A DNA stretch of 64,000 bases, taken from positions 7,750,001 through 7,814,000 of the forward strand of contig NZ_BAAAWE010000001.1 of the NCBI RefSeq assembly GCF_039534915.1, read 5' to 3'. Source of the DNA: Streptomyces roseofulvus. GTDB lineage: Bacteria > Actinomycetota > Actinomycetes > Streptomycetales > Streptomycetaceae. This document shows, in pieces, positions 1 to 7,668 of the stretch (within the stretch, counting starts at the first letter, position 1; every line of letters begins with the position of its first letter). The translations under genes were made by a program, and so were the position numbers. The notes under the pieces were generated by a model that was not told where the DNA came from, searched no databases, and saw nothing but the letters and a program-made list of their open reading frames with translations.

Positions 1-364
1 CCGCTTCGAGGTCGCCTCGGCCACCGAGCTCGCGCTCGGGGAGGCCACCCTCGGCGGGGTCCTCGGCTGGTGGTCGCTCTTCAACCTGCCCCGTGACGTC
101 CTCCCGCAGGTCCTCGCCCACTTCGCGCGGGCGCTGAAGCCCGGCGGCTCCTTCCTCACCGCCACCCACGTCGGCGACGAGGACCTGGTCCGCACCGAGG
201 CGTACGGCGGCGTGCCCGTGCGGTGGACGACGCACAAGTGGCGGCCCGAGGGGTTCGTCGGGCTGATCGAGCGGGCCGGGCTGACTCCCGTGGCCGAGCT
301 CCGGCTCCCCGCCGACCAGTTCTCCGGGCCCGGCGTCGTCGTCATGGCCAGGAAGCCCGACTGA
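1..364 (+). CDS. SAM-dependent methyltransferase, C-terminal part
   Basis: The open frame enters from the left edge (codons from position 2) and stops at TGA 362-364, giving the last 120 residues. The visible part fits the second half of a class I methyltransferase fold: a segment around LGGVLGWWSLFNLP, the post-motif-III pattern LKPGGSFLTATHVGDED (strand 5 with KPGG), then a C-terminal strand ending VVVMARKPD. The SAM-binding glycine loop would lie upstream of the window, so substrate and exact subfamily cannot be judged. Confidence 0.85.
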   Translation, partial: RFEVASATELALGEATLGGVLGWWSLFNLPRDVLPQVLAHFARALKPGGSFLTATHVGDEDLVRTEAYGGVPVRWTTHKWRPEGFVGLIERAGLTPVAELRLPADQFSGPGVVVMARKPD

Positions 365-453
365 GCCTCAGGCGACCGGCGGGCCGGGGCCGTTGTCAGT
401 GGTGCCCACTAGTTTCGGAGGTGATCCAGAGGACGTTCCGACAGGGGGCTTCG

Positions 454-1206
454 ATGACGCACGGCTATGCGGGCACCGCGCTGCGGGTGGTACTGACCGA
501 TGTCAGCGCGGGGGTGGTGGCGGCGTGGCGCGCCGCCTTCGCCGACGTGCCCGGCATCGAGATCCGGCGGGGCTCGATCCTCGACGAGGACGTCGACGCG
601 TGGGTCACGCCGACGAACGCGGCGGGACGGATGGACGGCGGCGTCGACGCGGCGATCAAGCGCCACCTCGGCGCCGGGATCCAGCTGCGGGTGCAGCAGG
701 CGATCCGCGACCGGTTCGCCGGCGGCATGCCGGTCGGCAGCGCCGTCTGCGTCCCGTCCGGGGCGACCGTGCCGCGCTTCGTGATCTCCACCCCGACCAT
801 GGTCGCCTCCTCGCAGAACGTGAGCGACACGCTCAACGTCGCCATGGCCTGCGCGGCGGCCTTCCAGGCCGTCCACCGGCAGAACCGGAAGGCGCCGGGC
901 AGCATCCGCTCCGTCGCGCTCGTCGGGATGGGCGCCCGGACCGGCCGGGTGCCGGCCCGGGTCTGCGCCAACCTGATGTGGACCGGCTACACGCTCTTCC
1001 ACGACCACTGGTTCGAGGACGACGACGAGCTGCGCGCCACCATCACGGCCCAGCTCGCCGGCATCGACCAGGCGCCGCACACCACGCGGGTACGGATCAC
1101 GCCGCCCAAAGGAGCGCCGGGCGACGGAGCCGCCGCCAAAGGAGCCGCTGTCAAAGGAGCAGCTGCCAAAGGAGCAGGTGTCCACGGGCACTGCTTTCGC
1201 GGCTGA
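454..1206 (+). CDS. Macro-domain (ADP-ribose-binding) protein
   Basis: A 250-residue protein. ATG 454 is preceded by AGGGGG at good spacing. Macro signatures run in order: an acidic strand end (ILDEDVDAWVTPTNA), the ADP-ribose loop N-A-A-G-R-M-D-G-G-V-D-A-A-I, a GSAVCVPSGATVPRFVIS strand matching the 'G.a..t.gy.lp.k.vIh' region, and SVALVGMGARTGRVP for the phosphate loop. Macro domains bind ADP-ribose or hydrolyse ADP-ribosyl links; key asparagines and the GGVD loop are present, so binding is likely and hydrolysis possible. The C-terminal ~30 residues are a Lys/Gly/Ala repeat tail unrelated to the fold. The next gene encodes an ADP-ribosyltransferase, so the pair probably acts on one ADP-ribosyl mark. 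The match is to a divergent macro subfamily. Confidence 0.8.
   Translation: MTHGYAGTALRVVLTDVSAGVVAAWRAAFADVPGIEIRRGSILDEDVDAWVTPTNAAGRMDGGVDAAIKRHLGAGIQLRVQQAIRDRFAGGMPVGSAVCVPSGATVPRFVISTPTMVASSQNVSDTLNVAMACAAAFQAVHRQNRKAPGSIRSVALVGMGARTGRVPARVCANLMWTGYTLFHDHWFEDDDELRATITAQLAGIDQAPHTTRVRITPPKGAPGDGAAAKGAAVKGAAAKGAGVHGHCFRG
1135..1179 (+). repeat. 15-bp coding tandem repeat in macro protein tail
   Basis: Three consecutive 15-bp units of the form GYCAAAGGAGCMGST (1135, 1150, 1165), plus a degenerate copy near 1105, encode the AAKGA/AVKGA tail. Each unit carries AAAGGAG, a Shine-Dalgarno-like string; the last (1168-1174) lies just before the in-frame GTG at 1178 that could start the next gene. 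Confidence 0.8.
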
Positions 1207-1306
1207 GCAGGCCGCACCGGCTCAGCAGGGCGAGCAGGCCGGCCCGGCCGCCGCCCCCACGCACCCCTCCGACCCCGCAGGCACGACCACCGGGAGCTCC
1301 GCCGCC

Positions 1307-2956
1307 ATGAGCGACACGACCACGCCCGCCACCCCGCAGCCCGACCCGAACGACCCCCTCGCCCTCGCCGACCTCTTCACCGGCGGCGGCGAGCCCTGGC
1401 TGCCGCTCCTCAAGCCCGTCATCGAGGCCCGCCCGGACGCCGACCGGTTCATCGGACCGGGCCGCAGCCCGCAGGTCGTCCCGGTCCGCGAGCTCACCTT
1501 CCAGGCGCTCAAGCCCCACCCGCCGCACAAGTGGAAGGTCGTCGTCTTCGGACAGAACCCCTACCCGCGGCCGGAGAGCGCCACCGGCATCGCCATGTTC
1601 GACAACACGTTCAACGACTGGAAGGACAGCCAGTTCGGACGGGTCGTCAGCATCCGCTGCCTGATCAAGGCGGCGGCGATGTGGAAGTACGGCATCGTCA
1701 AGAAGACGCCCATCGCCGACGTCCGCGCCCTGCTGAAGGAGCGGGACACGGTCCAGCCGCCCGAGTGGTTCCAGGCCATGCTCACCCAGGGCGTCCTCCT
1801 CCTCAACGCCTCGCTGACCGCCAGCGCCGACGGCGCCATGGCCACCGACCAGCACACCGGCTTCTGGCGGCCCGTCGCCGAGCGGATCGTCGAGGAGATC
1901 CTCCGCGCCAAGCAGGACGCCGAGGACCCGGAGGACCGGGGCGTCGTCTTCGCCTGGTGGGGCGCGCACGCCCGCAGTCTGAAGCGGACCGTGCAGCGGC
2001 TGGAGAAGAAGTACCCGGGCGTCGAGGTCCGCCACCTCGACCACGCCAACCCGGCCGCCCAGGGCGACATCTTCTGCGACGGCGACCACCTCGCCACCGT
2101 CAACGACGCCCTGCTGTCCCTCGGCGCCGACCCCGTCGACTGGCTGCCCAGCAAGGGCTGGAACCAGCCCCCGGCCGGCGCGGGGAAGGCGGCGGACGCC
2201 ACCGGCGGCGGGCCGGACGCCGACGTCGCCGCCCGGATGGGAGCCTTCATCGCCTCGACGATGGAGCTCCACCAGCTGTACCTGGAGCGGCTCACCAGCG
2301 TCCGCGACGAGGGCCACGTCCTGCCGCCGCTGACCGGCGTGTTCGACACCCCGCTGATGCCGTTCGACGAGGCCGTCGCCCCCGTCACCCGGGTGCTGCG
2401 CGGCCTCGGCGGGCACATCGACCGCTCCCGCGAGTTCGGCAAGCGGCGCGCCGACGAAGCGGCCGGCGCCGGGCTCTCCGCCGACGCCATCGCCGCGCTC
2501 TTCCTCTACACCTGCGAGTCCGGCTTCTACCGGAACATCAACGCCGTCCTCCGCTCCCCGGACCGCGCCCGCGTCGTCCCCTACCTGCCCTACCTGCGGC
2601 TGCTCTTCGCCGCGGTGGAGGCCCTCCCCACCCGCACCGAGCCGCTGTGGCGCGGCGTCGCCCTCGACCTGCGCGGCCAGTACCCGGTCGGCGAGACGGT
2701 CACCTGGTGGGGCGTCTCCTCCTGCACCTCCGAGCTGGGCGTCGCCCGCTCGTTCCTCGGCAGCCGCGGCAAGCGGACCCTCTTCGAGGTGACGCCCGCC
2801 CGCGCGGTGGGCATCCGCAGCTTCTCCGCCTTCACGGGCGAGGAGGAGTACATCCTGGCCCCCGGCACCCAGCTGGAGGTCACCGACGTGAAGGCCGAAC
2901 GCGGCGGCCTGTGCACGGTGAAACTGCGGGAGGTGGACACCCGGCTGGTCTCCTGA
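1307..2956 (+). CDS. UDG-like domain fused to R-S-ExE ADP-ribosyltransferase
   Basis: 549 residues from ATG 1307, which has GGGAG ten bases upstream. GTG 1178 is an alternative that overlaps the macro gene and adds 43 low-complexity residues. Residues ~75-290 resemble family-1 uracil-DNA glycosylase: VVVFGQNPYP (N84 where UNG has Asp in GQDPYH), then LLLNASLTAS...GFW matching UNG LLLNTVLTV, then HANPAAQGDIF at the HPSPLS motif. After a linker, residues ~310-549 form an ADP-ribosyltransferase: R449 in LWRGV, the S-x-S strand at S471-S475 (SSCTS) and the E-x-E loop E512-E514 followed by YILAPGTQLEV. R-S-E with ExE is the pattern of arginine-specific mono-ARTs. The UDG half may position the enzyme on DNA or a base, or excise a modified base. 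No signal peptide, so probably intracellular. The activity of the fusion is inferred. Confidence 0.8.
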   Translation: MSDTTTPATPQPDPNDPLALADLFTGGGEPWLPLLKPVIEARPDADRFIGPGRSPQVVPVRELTFQALKPHPPHKWKVVVFGQNPYPRPESATGIAMFDNTFNDWKDSQFGRVVSIRCLIKAAAMWKYGIVKKTPIADVRALLKERDTVQPPEWFQAMLTQGVLLLNASLTASADGAMATDQHTGFWRPVAERIVEEILRAKQDAEDPEDRGVVFAWWGAHARSLKRTVQRLEKKYPGVEVRHLDHANPAAQGDIFCDGDHLATVNDALLSLGADPVDWLPSKGWNQPPAGAGKAADATGGGPDADVAARMGAFIASTMELHQLYLERLTSVRDEGHVLPPLTGVFDTPLMPFDEAVAPVTRVLRGLGGHIDRSREFGKRRADEAAGAGLSADAIAALFLYTCESGFYRNINAVLRSPDRARVVPYLPYLRLLFAAVEALPTRTEPLWRGVALDLRGQYPVGETVTWWGVSSCTSELGVARSFLGSRGKRTLFEVTPARAVGIRSFSAFTGEEEYILAPGTQLEVTDVKAERGGLCTVKLREVDTRLVS

Positions 2957-3102
2957 CGCGGCCGGCACCGACGGGCGCTCGCAGACCGTCACCTCTCTGG
3001 GCGAGGGACGCGGCGAGCGAGCGCCCGAACGGGCCCTGACCTCGCACTTTCCTTGGCCTGAACTATTGCAGGGAGTGACAGGTTCCGGAATGATCCCCCG
3101 CT

Positions 3103-4215
3103 GTGACCCTCTTCCTCGCCGTCGTTCTAGGCGCGTTCCTGTTCGTGCTCCACCGCCTCTTCCTCAAGCCGCGCAGGGCCGAGGCCTGGGTGGCGGAGCG
3201 TTTCGTCGCCACCGACTACGGGCTGCCGCCCCGTGAGGCCCTCGACGCCCGGCGGGCCGGCCCGCCCGCGCCGACGCACCGGGCGGAGGAGCGGCAGGCC
3301 GTCGCCGACGCAGCCTGGGGCGGGGACTGGACGTCTGCCGCGCGGTACGTCCGGGCGGCGGGGGAGGACTGGGACGAGCGCTGGGGACGGCTGGAGCTGC
3401 TGCAGCACGTGGCCCAGGAGGACGACGCCTGGCTCGACGCCTGGCGCGCCGCCGAGCCCGGTGACTGCGACGCGGCCACGCTCCACGCCAGTCTGATGGT
3501 CCACCGCGCCTGGGAGATCCGAGGCAGCGGCTACGCCCACGAGGTCCTGAGCTCGGACATGGACCGCTTCCGGGCCATGCTCCCGGCCGCGATCGAGGAG
3601 GCCCGGCAGGCCGCACTGCTGGACCCGGCCAACCCGGGTCCCTGGGTCGTCATGGTCACCGCCGCGCGCGGCGCCCAGTACCGACCCGCGCAGTTCAAGC
3701 CGCTCTGGGACGAACTCACCGCCCGCGCGCCCCACCACTACGAGGGGCACTGGCAGGCCCTCCAGTACTGGTGCGCCAAGTGGTTCGGCAGCGACCGGCG
3801 GATGATGCGGTTCGCCCGGCAGGCGGTCCGCAAGGCACCGCCGGGCAGCCCGCTCGCCGGGATCTACCTGCACGCCCTGGGCGAACTGAGGGCCCGGTCC
3901 GGCGCCGACAGGCTGCCCGCCACCCCCCTCGCGAGGATCATGCTGCAGCAGGTCGCCGCCTCGTTCGAGCGGGTCGCGCCCGACGACGAGCGCCTGCCGG
4001 CCCTGCGCCACCTCCTCGCGGACGCCATGCTCCGGTCCCTGATGTACGGCCCCGCCCTGGAGCAGTTCCGCCGGATCGGACCGTGGTGCGGGGCGCAGCC
4101 CTGGCGGAAGGACGGCGAGCCGGTCCTGGCCTTCGAACGGGCCCGCGGCACGGCGGCGAAGCTGTCCGGAGCCCGGCCCGTGCCCACGCCCCGGACGCAC
4201 GGCATAGGCCACTGA
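3103..4215 (+). CDS. Membrane-anchored helical-repeat (TPR-like) hypothetical protein
   Basis: 370 residues from GTG 3103. Residues ~1-20 (LFLAVVLGAFLFVLHRLFL) form one hydrophobic anchor followed by basic residues, so the rest is predicted cytoplasmic. The body is alpha-helical with solenoid-like repeats: EEARQAALLDPANPGPWVVMVTAAR, HHYEGHWQALQYWCAKW and FARQAVRKAPPGSPLA have the spacing of tetratricopeptide pairs. No catalytic motif is visible. It stands alone: a 146-bp gap precedes it and it converges on the LAL gene 20 bp away. No specific function can be assigned. Confidence 0.75.
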   Translation: MTLFLAVVLGAFLFVLHRLFLKPRRAEAWVAERFVATDYGLPPREALDARRAGPPAPTHRAEERQAVADAAWGGDWTSAARYVRAAGEDWDERWGRLELLQHVAQEDDAWLDAWRAAEPGDCDAATLHASLMVHRAWEIRGSGYAHEVLSSDMDRFRAMLPAAIEEARQAALLDPANPGPWVVMVTAARGAQYRPAQFKPLWDELTARAPHHYEGHWQALQYWCAKWFGSDRRMMRFARQAVRKAPPGSPLAGIYLHALGELRARSGADRLPATPLARIMLQQVAASFERVAPDDERLPALRHLLADAMLRSLMYGPALEQFRRIGPWCGAQPWRKDGEPVLAFERARGTAAKLSGARPVPTPRTHGIGH

Positions 4216-4235
4216 CCGACCGCGTCGGAGGCGGT

Positions 4236-7157
4236 TCAGCGGGGGGCCGGCGCCGCTTCCGACGCGGACAGGTCGCACAGGGCCTCGCGGTCCGGGCGTG
4301 CCGTCTTCGTCAACAGCGCCGCCACGTGCTTCTCGACCGTGCGGGGCGAGATGTACAGGCGGCCCGCGATCGCCTTGTTGCTGAGACGTTCCGCGAGCAG
4401 CTGGAAGACCTCGTACTCCCGGACCGTCACCCCCAGCGTCCGCAGCGGCGCCGGTATGCGGTCCGCGCCGCTGCGCCGCTGCCGGACCGGCGCGCCCGAC
4501 TGGCGCAGCAGTGCCCGGCACGCCCCCGCCACGTCCGGCACGGCGGCGGCGTGGAAGTGCTCCTCGGCGCGGCGGAGCCAGCCCGCCGGATCGCCCCAGC
4601 CGTCCTCCAGCGCCGCCTCGGCGGTCAGCCGCAGCCCCAGGTGGAGCGTGGTCGGGTAGGGCGCGGCCAGCAGCTCCGCCTCGGCGACGGCCGCCGCGGC
4701 CGCCGCCCGGTCGTCCGAGCGGCCCAGCAGGACCGCGTGGGCCAGCAGCACGAACTGCCGGTTCCACCGCGTCCGGCCCGCCGAGGTGGCCGCGGCCCGC
4801 CGGTACTCGTCCCAGCCCGCCTCGCCCGCCAGCACGTCGAGCAGCAGCCGCAGCCCGTGCACCCCGCTGAGGTGGAACGTCGTCGGGCTGTCCCGCTCCT
4901 GGGCCCGCGCCCGGTCCAGCTCCGCCAGCGCCAGCGGCCGGTTCTCCTCCAGGAGCGCGCAGAAGGCCCGCGCCAGCCCGATGCAGAGCGGCTCCTCCTG
5001 GGAACCCGCCCCGTCCCAGCCGGTGAACTCCCGCAGCGCCCCCTCCATCGCCGCCCGGTCGCCCTGGTGCGCCGCCAGCGTCGCCCGGGTCATCAGCACG
5101 TACCGCACCACCGGCGCCAGCCTCAGCCGGACCGCGGTCGTCAGCAACTCGTCGCCCAGGCGCGCGGCCTCCTCGAACCGGCCGACCAGCACCGCCTGCA
5201 GGACCAGGATGGCGTCGATCGAGTACGCGATGGTCACCGCGCCCAGCCGCAGCGCCTCGTCCCGCGCCTGCTCCAGCGTGCGCGTCTCCCCGTCCGCCAG
5301 CCACTCGTTGCCGCCCATGCGCACCATCGCGTACGTCCGAGGGATCGGCATCCGGTGCTGTTCCGCGATCCGCCGGGCCCGTTCGAAGCACAGCCGCGCC
5401 TCGTCCAGGTCCCGCTCCCGGGCCAGCACCCCGAGCAGCTCCCACGCCTGGCAGGCCACCGCCGGCAGCGCGCCGGCGTCGGCCGCCGACACCGCGGCCC
5501 GGGCCAGCTTCTCCGCCGTCTCCGTGCGGTCCGGCCCCGGCGTGTCCAGGGCCAGATACGCGGCCACCACGTCGACCGCCGCCGTCTGCGCCGGATCCCG
5601 TACGGTCTCCAGGAGCGCTCTGGCCTCCGCGATCTGCGCGTTGCCGTCGGCCCAGCGGCCCGCCAGATGGGCCACCTTGGCGAGCCGGGTGTGCAGCACG
5701 GCGAGCCGGCCGGCCTCGACGCCCGCGCCGACGAGCTCGTGCAGGCCCTCCGCGCGCTCGAAGGCGCGGTCGAACTCGCCGCTCTCGGCCAGCGCCGGCA
5801 GCAGCGACTCCAGCACCTCGGCCCGGGCCACCCAGTCCTGGCGCCGCGCCAGCAGTTCGTCGGCGCCCAGCAGCAGCGACACGCCCGAGCCCACCGCCCC
5901 GTCCGCCAGCGCGCGCCGCCCCGCCTCCGAGAAGAGCCGCGCCGCCCCCACCTCGTCGCCCGCGTCACGGCGCAACGCGGCCACCAGCGGGCACCACTCC
6001 CCGGGCAGCCCCGGATGCAGCTCCTCGACGACCTCGGCGGCCCGCCCGGACAGCTTCGCCCGGTCGGTGGGGGTGAGCTGGGCGAGCAGCGCCTCGGCGG
6101 TGAGCGGATGCCGGAACGCGTACCAGTCGGGCGCCGGTTCGTCCGGCACCACCAGCTGGGCGGCCACCCCCGCGTGCAGCAGTCCGAGCAGGCCGTGGTC
6201 GTCGGTGTCGGACATCCGCTGGAGCACCGACAACGGGAAGCGGCGCCCGAGCACGGCCGCCGCCGACAGCAGCGTCCTGCCCTGCGGCCCCAGCCGGTCG
6301 GTGCGGTGCGCGATGCCCCGGACCAGCGTGCTCGGCACCTCGGTGCGCAGGGGGCCGACGACCTCCCAGGCGTCGCCCCGGTGGACCACCGTGCCGTGCC
6401 CGATCATGCCGTGGAGCAGTTCCTCGACGACGAACGGGTTGCCGGCGCTGGTGTCCCACAGCCGGCTCACGAGCTCGCCGGGTACCCGGTCCGCCGGGCA
6501 GTCCAGGCAGGAGGCGACCATCCGGGCGACCTCGGACCGGTCCAGCGGCCCCAGACCGAGCAGGGCGCCGGAGCGCCGCTGGGTGACCGAGTGCGCCAGG
6601 TCCAGGGCGGCGCACTGCTCGGCACGGGTGGTGGCGAGCAGCACCACCGGCAGGTGCTCCAGGTTGTCCACCAGGTACTCCAGGACCACCAGCGTCTCCG
6701 TGTCGGCGTCGTGCAGGTCCTCCAGGACGAGCAGCGCGCCGCGCTCCCTGGAGACCACCGACAGCAGCCGCAGCACCGCCTCCGCGAGGACCACGAGCGA
6801 ACCGCCGTGCTGTGCCTCGCCCGCCCAGTCGGGGACCAGGCGCCCCAGCACCGGCCGGAACGGGCCGAGTTCGCCCTCGTCCCACGGCTCGCCGCCGCGG
6901 AAGAGCGACATCAGCGCCTCGGTGAGCGGCCGGAAGGGGACCATCGGGCCGATCGTGCTGCCCCGGCCGCGCAGCACCCGCATCCCGGCGGAGAACGCCC
7001 TGCCCGTCGCCTCGGCCGCCAGCCGCGATTTGCCGATGCCGCCGTCGCCGACCAGGAAGACCGTGCTGCCGCGCCGCTCGCGTACCGCGTCGAGGGCGCG
7101 CTCCAACTGGGCTGTTTCCGCGTCACGTCCGACGAGGAGAGGAGCTCGGGGATGCAT
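4236..7157 (-). CDS. LAL-family LuxR regulator with N-terminal ATPase
   Basis: 973 residues, the usual size for large ATP-binding regulators of the LuxR family. The N-terminus reads LLVGRDAETAQLERAL followed by Walker A GDGGIGKSR and Walker B ALLVLEDLHDAD. A long helical sensor region follows, and the C-terminus carries a LuxR HTH (LTVREYEVFQLLAERLSNKAIAGRLYISPRTVEKHV). Such proteins are usually pathway activators that sense a small molecule or protein and bind promoter DNA through the HTH. It points the same way as the LanM and precursor genes and is separated from the precursor by 188 bp with a hairpin, so it probably has its own promoter. Whether it controls the lanthipeptide or the NRPS operon is not shown. 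Confidence 0.92.
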   Translation of the reverse strand: MHPRAPLLVGRDAETAQLERALDAVRERRGSTVFLVGDGGIGKSRLAAEATGRAFSAGMRVLRGRGSTIGPMVPFRPLTEALMSLFRGGEPWDEGELGPFRPVLGRLVPDWAGEAQHGGSLVVLAEAVLRLLSVVSRERGALLVLEDLHDADTETLVVLEYLVDNLEHLPVVLLATTRAEQCAALDLAHSVTQRRSGALLGLGPLDRSEVARMVASCLDCPADRVPGELVSRLWDTSAGNPFVVEELLHGMIGHGTVVHRGDAWEVVGPLRTEVPSTLVRGIAHRTDRLGPQGRTLLSAAAVLGRRFPLSVLQRMSDTDDHGLLGLLHAGVAAQLVVPDEPAPDWYAFRHPLTAEALLAQLTPTDRAKLSGRAAEVVEELHPGLPGEWCPLVAALRRDAGDEVGAARLFSEAGRRALADGAVGSGVSLLLGADELLARRQDWVARAEVLESLLPALAESGEFDRAFERAEGLHELVGAGVEAGRLAVLHTRLAKVAHLAGRWADGNAQIAEARALLETVRDPAQTAAVDVVAAYLALDTPGPDRTETAEKLARAAVSAADAGALPAVACQAWELLGVLARERDLDEARLCFERARRIAEQHRMPIPRTYAMVRMGGNEWLADGETRTLEQARDEALRLGAVTIAYSIDAILVLQAVLVGRFEEAARLGDELLTTAVRLRLAPVVRYVLMTRATLAAHQGDRAAMEGALREFTGWDGAGSQEEPLCIGLARAFCALLEENRPLALAELDRARAQERDSPTTFHLSGVHGLRLLLDVLAGEAGWDEYRRAAATSAGRTRWNRQFVLLAHAVLLGRSDDRAAAAAAVAEAELLAAPYPTTLHLGLRLTAEAALEDGWGDPAGWLRRAEEHFHAAAVPDVAGACRALLRQSGAPVRQRRSGADRIPAPLRTLGVTVREYEVFQLLAERLSNKAIAGRLYISPRTVEKHVAALLTKTARPDREALCDLSASEAAPAPR

Positions 7158-7263
7158 GCCCGCGAATGTACCTGTTCATGCGGTCACACAAGCGACGCTG
7201 TGTCAGGTGTTCGTCACCCCCCGAAAGGAACGCGCCACCGCGGGACGGGCCCGGTACGCGGCG

Positions 7264-7298
7264 GCGGCCGCCCTCCGTCGGGGACGGAGAGCGGCCGC
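7264..7298 (-). terminator. Hairpin terminator after the precursor gene
   Basis: GCGGCCGC (7264-7271) and CTCCGTC (7273-7279) pair with GACGGAG (7283-7289) and GCGGCCGC (7291-7298), leaving one C/A mismatch and a 3-nt loop. No U-tract follows, as is common for actinomycete terminators. It lies between the precursor stop and the LAL start. Confidence 0.6.
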
Positions 7299-7310
7299 AG
7301 GCGGTGCCGG

Positions 7311-7350
7311 GAGGTTCAGCGGGGTTCAACGGGGTTCGGAGGGGTTCAGA
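7311..7350 (-). repeat. Four 10-bp direct repeats overlapping the precursor stop
   Basis: On the plus strand the units are GAGGTTCAGC, GGGGTTCAAC, GGGGTTCGGA and GGGGTTCAGA. Read on the coding strand they are TGAACCCC-type decamers beginning at the stop codon of the small peptide gene (7346-7348). The set sits between the stop codon and the hairpin at 7264-7298. Confidence 0.7.
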
Positions 7351-7576
7351 GCGGGAGGATCGGCAGACTCACCGTGGTGTCGATGTCGTTGAGGATCGCC
7401 ACCAGACCCGTACCGAGGGCGAGGCCCGCCAGGGCCCGGGCGCGGGCCGTGGCCCGGTCGCGTCCGGAGAGCGTGATCCGGCCGGCGGGCTCCGCCGTGC
7501 CGCCGGCCTCCGGCGCGTCGGCGGCCGTGGCGTCGAGCGCGGCGAGGGACTCACGGGAGGGCGTCTGCGGGTTCAT
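7346..7576 (-). CDS. Candidate LanM-associated precursor peptide (no Cys)
   Basis: 76 residues. ATG at 7576-7574 is preceded by GAAAGGA at about 7 nt, a good ribosome site. It lies 92 bp downstream of the LanM gene on the same strand, where a lanA-type gene would be expected. The N-terminal ~45 residues are acidic then Arg-rich, leader-like; the C-terminus is hydrophobic (LAGLALGTGLVAILNDID, then TTVSLPILPL). A possible core after LALG would contain only T56, T67, T68 and S70 as dehydratable residues. There is no cysteine anywhere, so ordinary lanthionine rings are impossible. Either LanM only dehydrates it, or another nucleophile is used, or it is not the substrate. Calling it a precursor is inference from size and position. 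Confidence 0.6.
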   Translation of the reverse strand: MNPQTPSRESLAALDATAADAPEAGGTAEPAGRITLSGRDRATARARALAGLALGTGLVAILNDIDTTVSLPILPL

Positions 7577-7668
7577 GAAGATCCTTTCGCGGGTGCGGTG
7601 CGGTGCGATGGACGTGGGTGACATGCGGTCGTGCCGGTCGTGCTGGTGGTCGTACGGGGAGGGCGTGG

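Noticed and set aside
1151..2992. 613-codon minus-strand frame over the UDG-ART gene
   Set aside because: Low-complexity antisense; the UDG and ART motifs lie on the plus strand.
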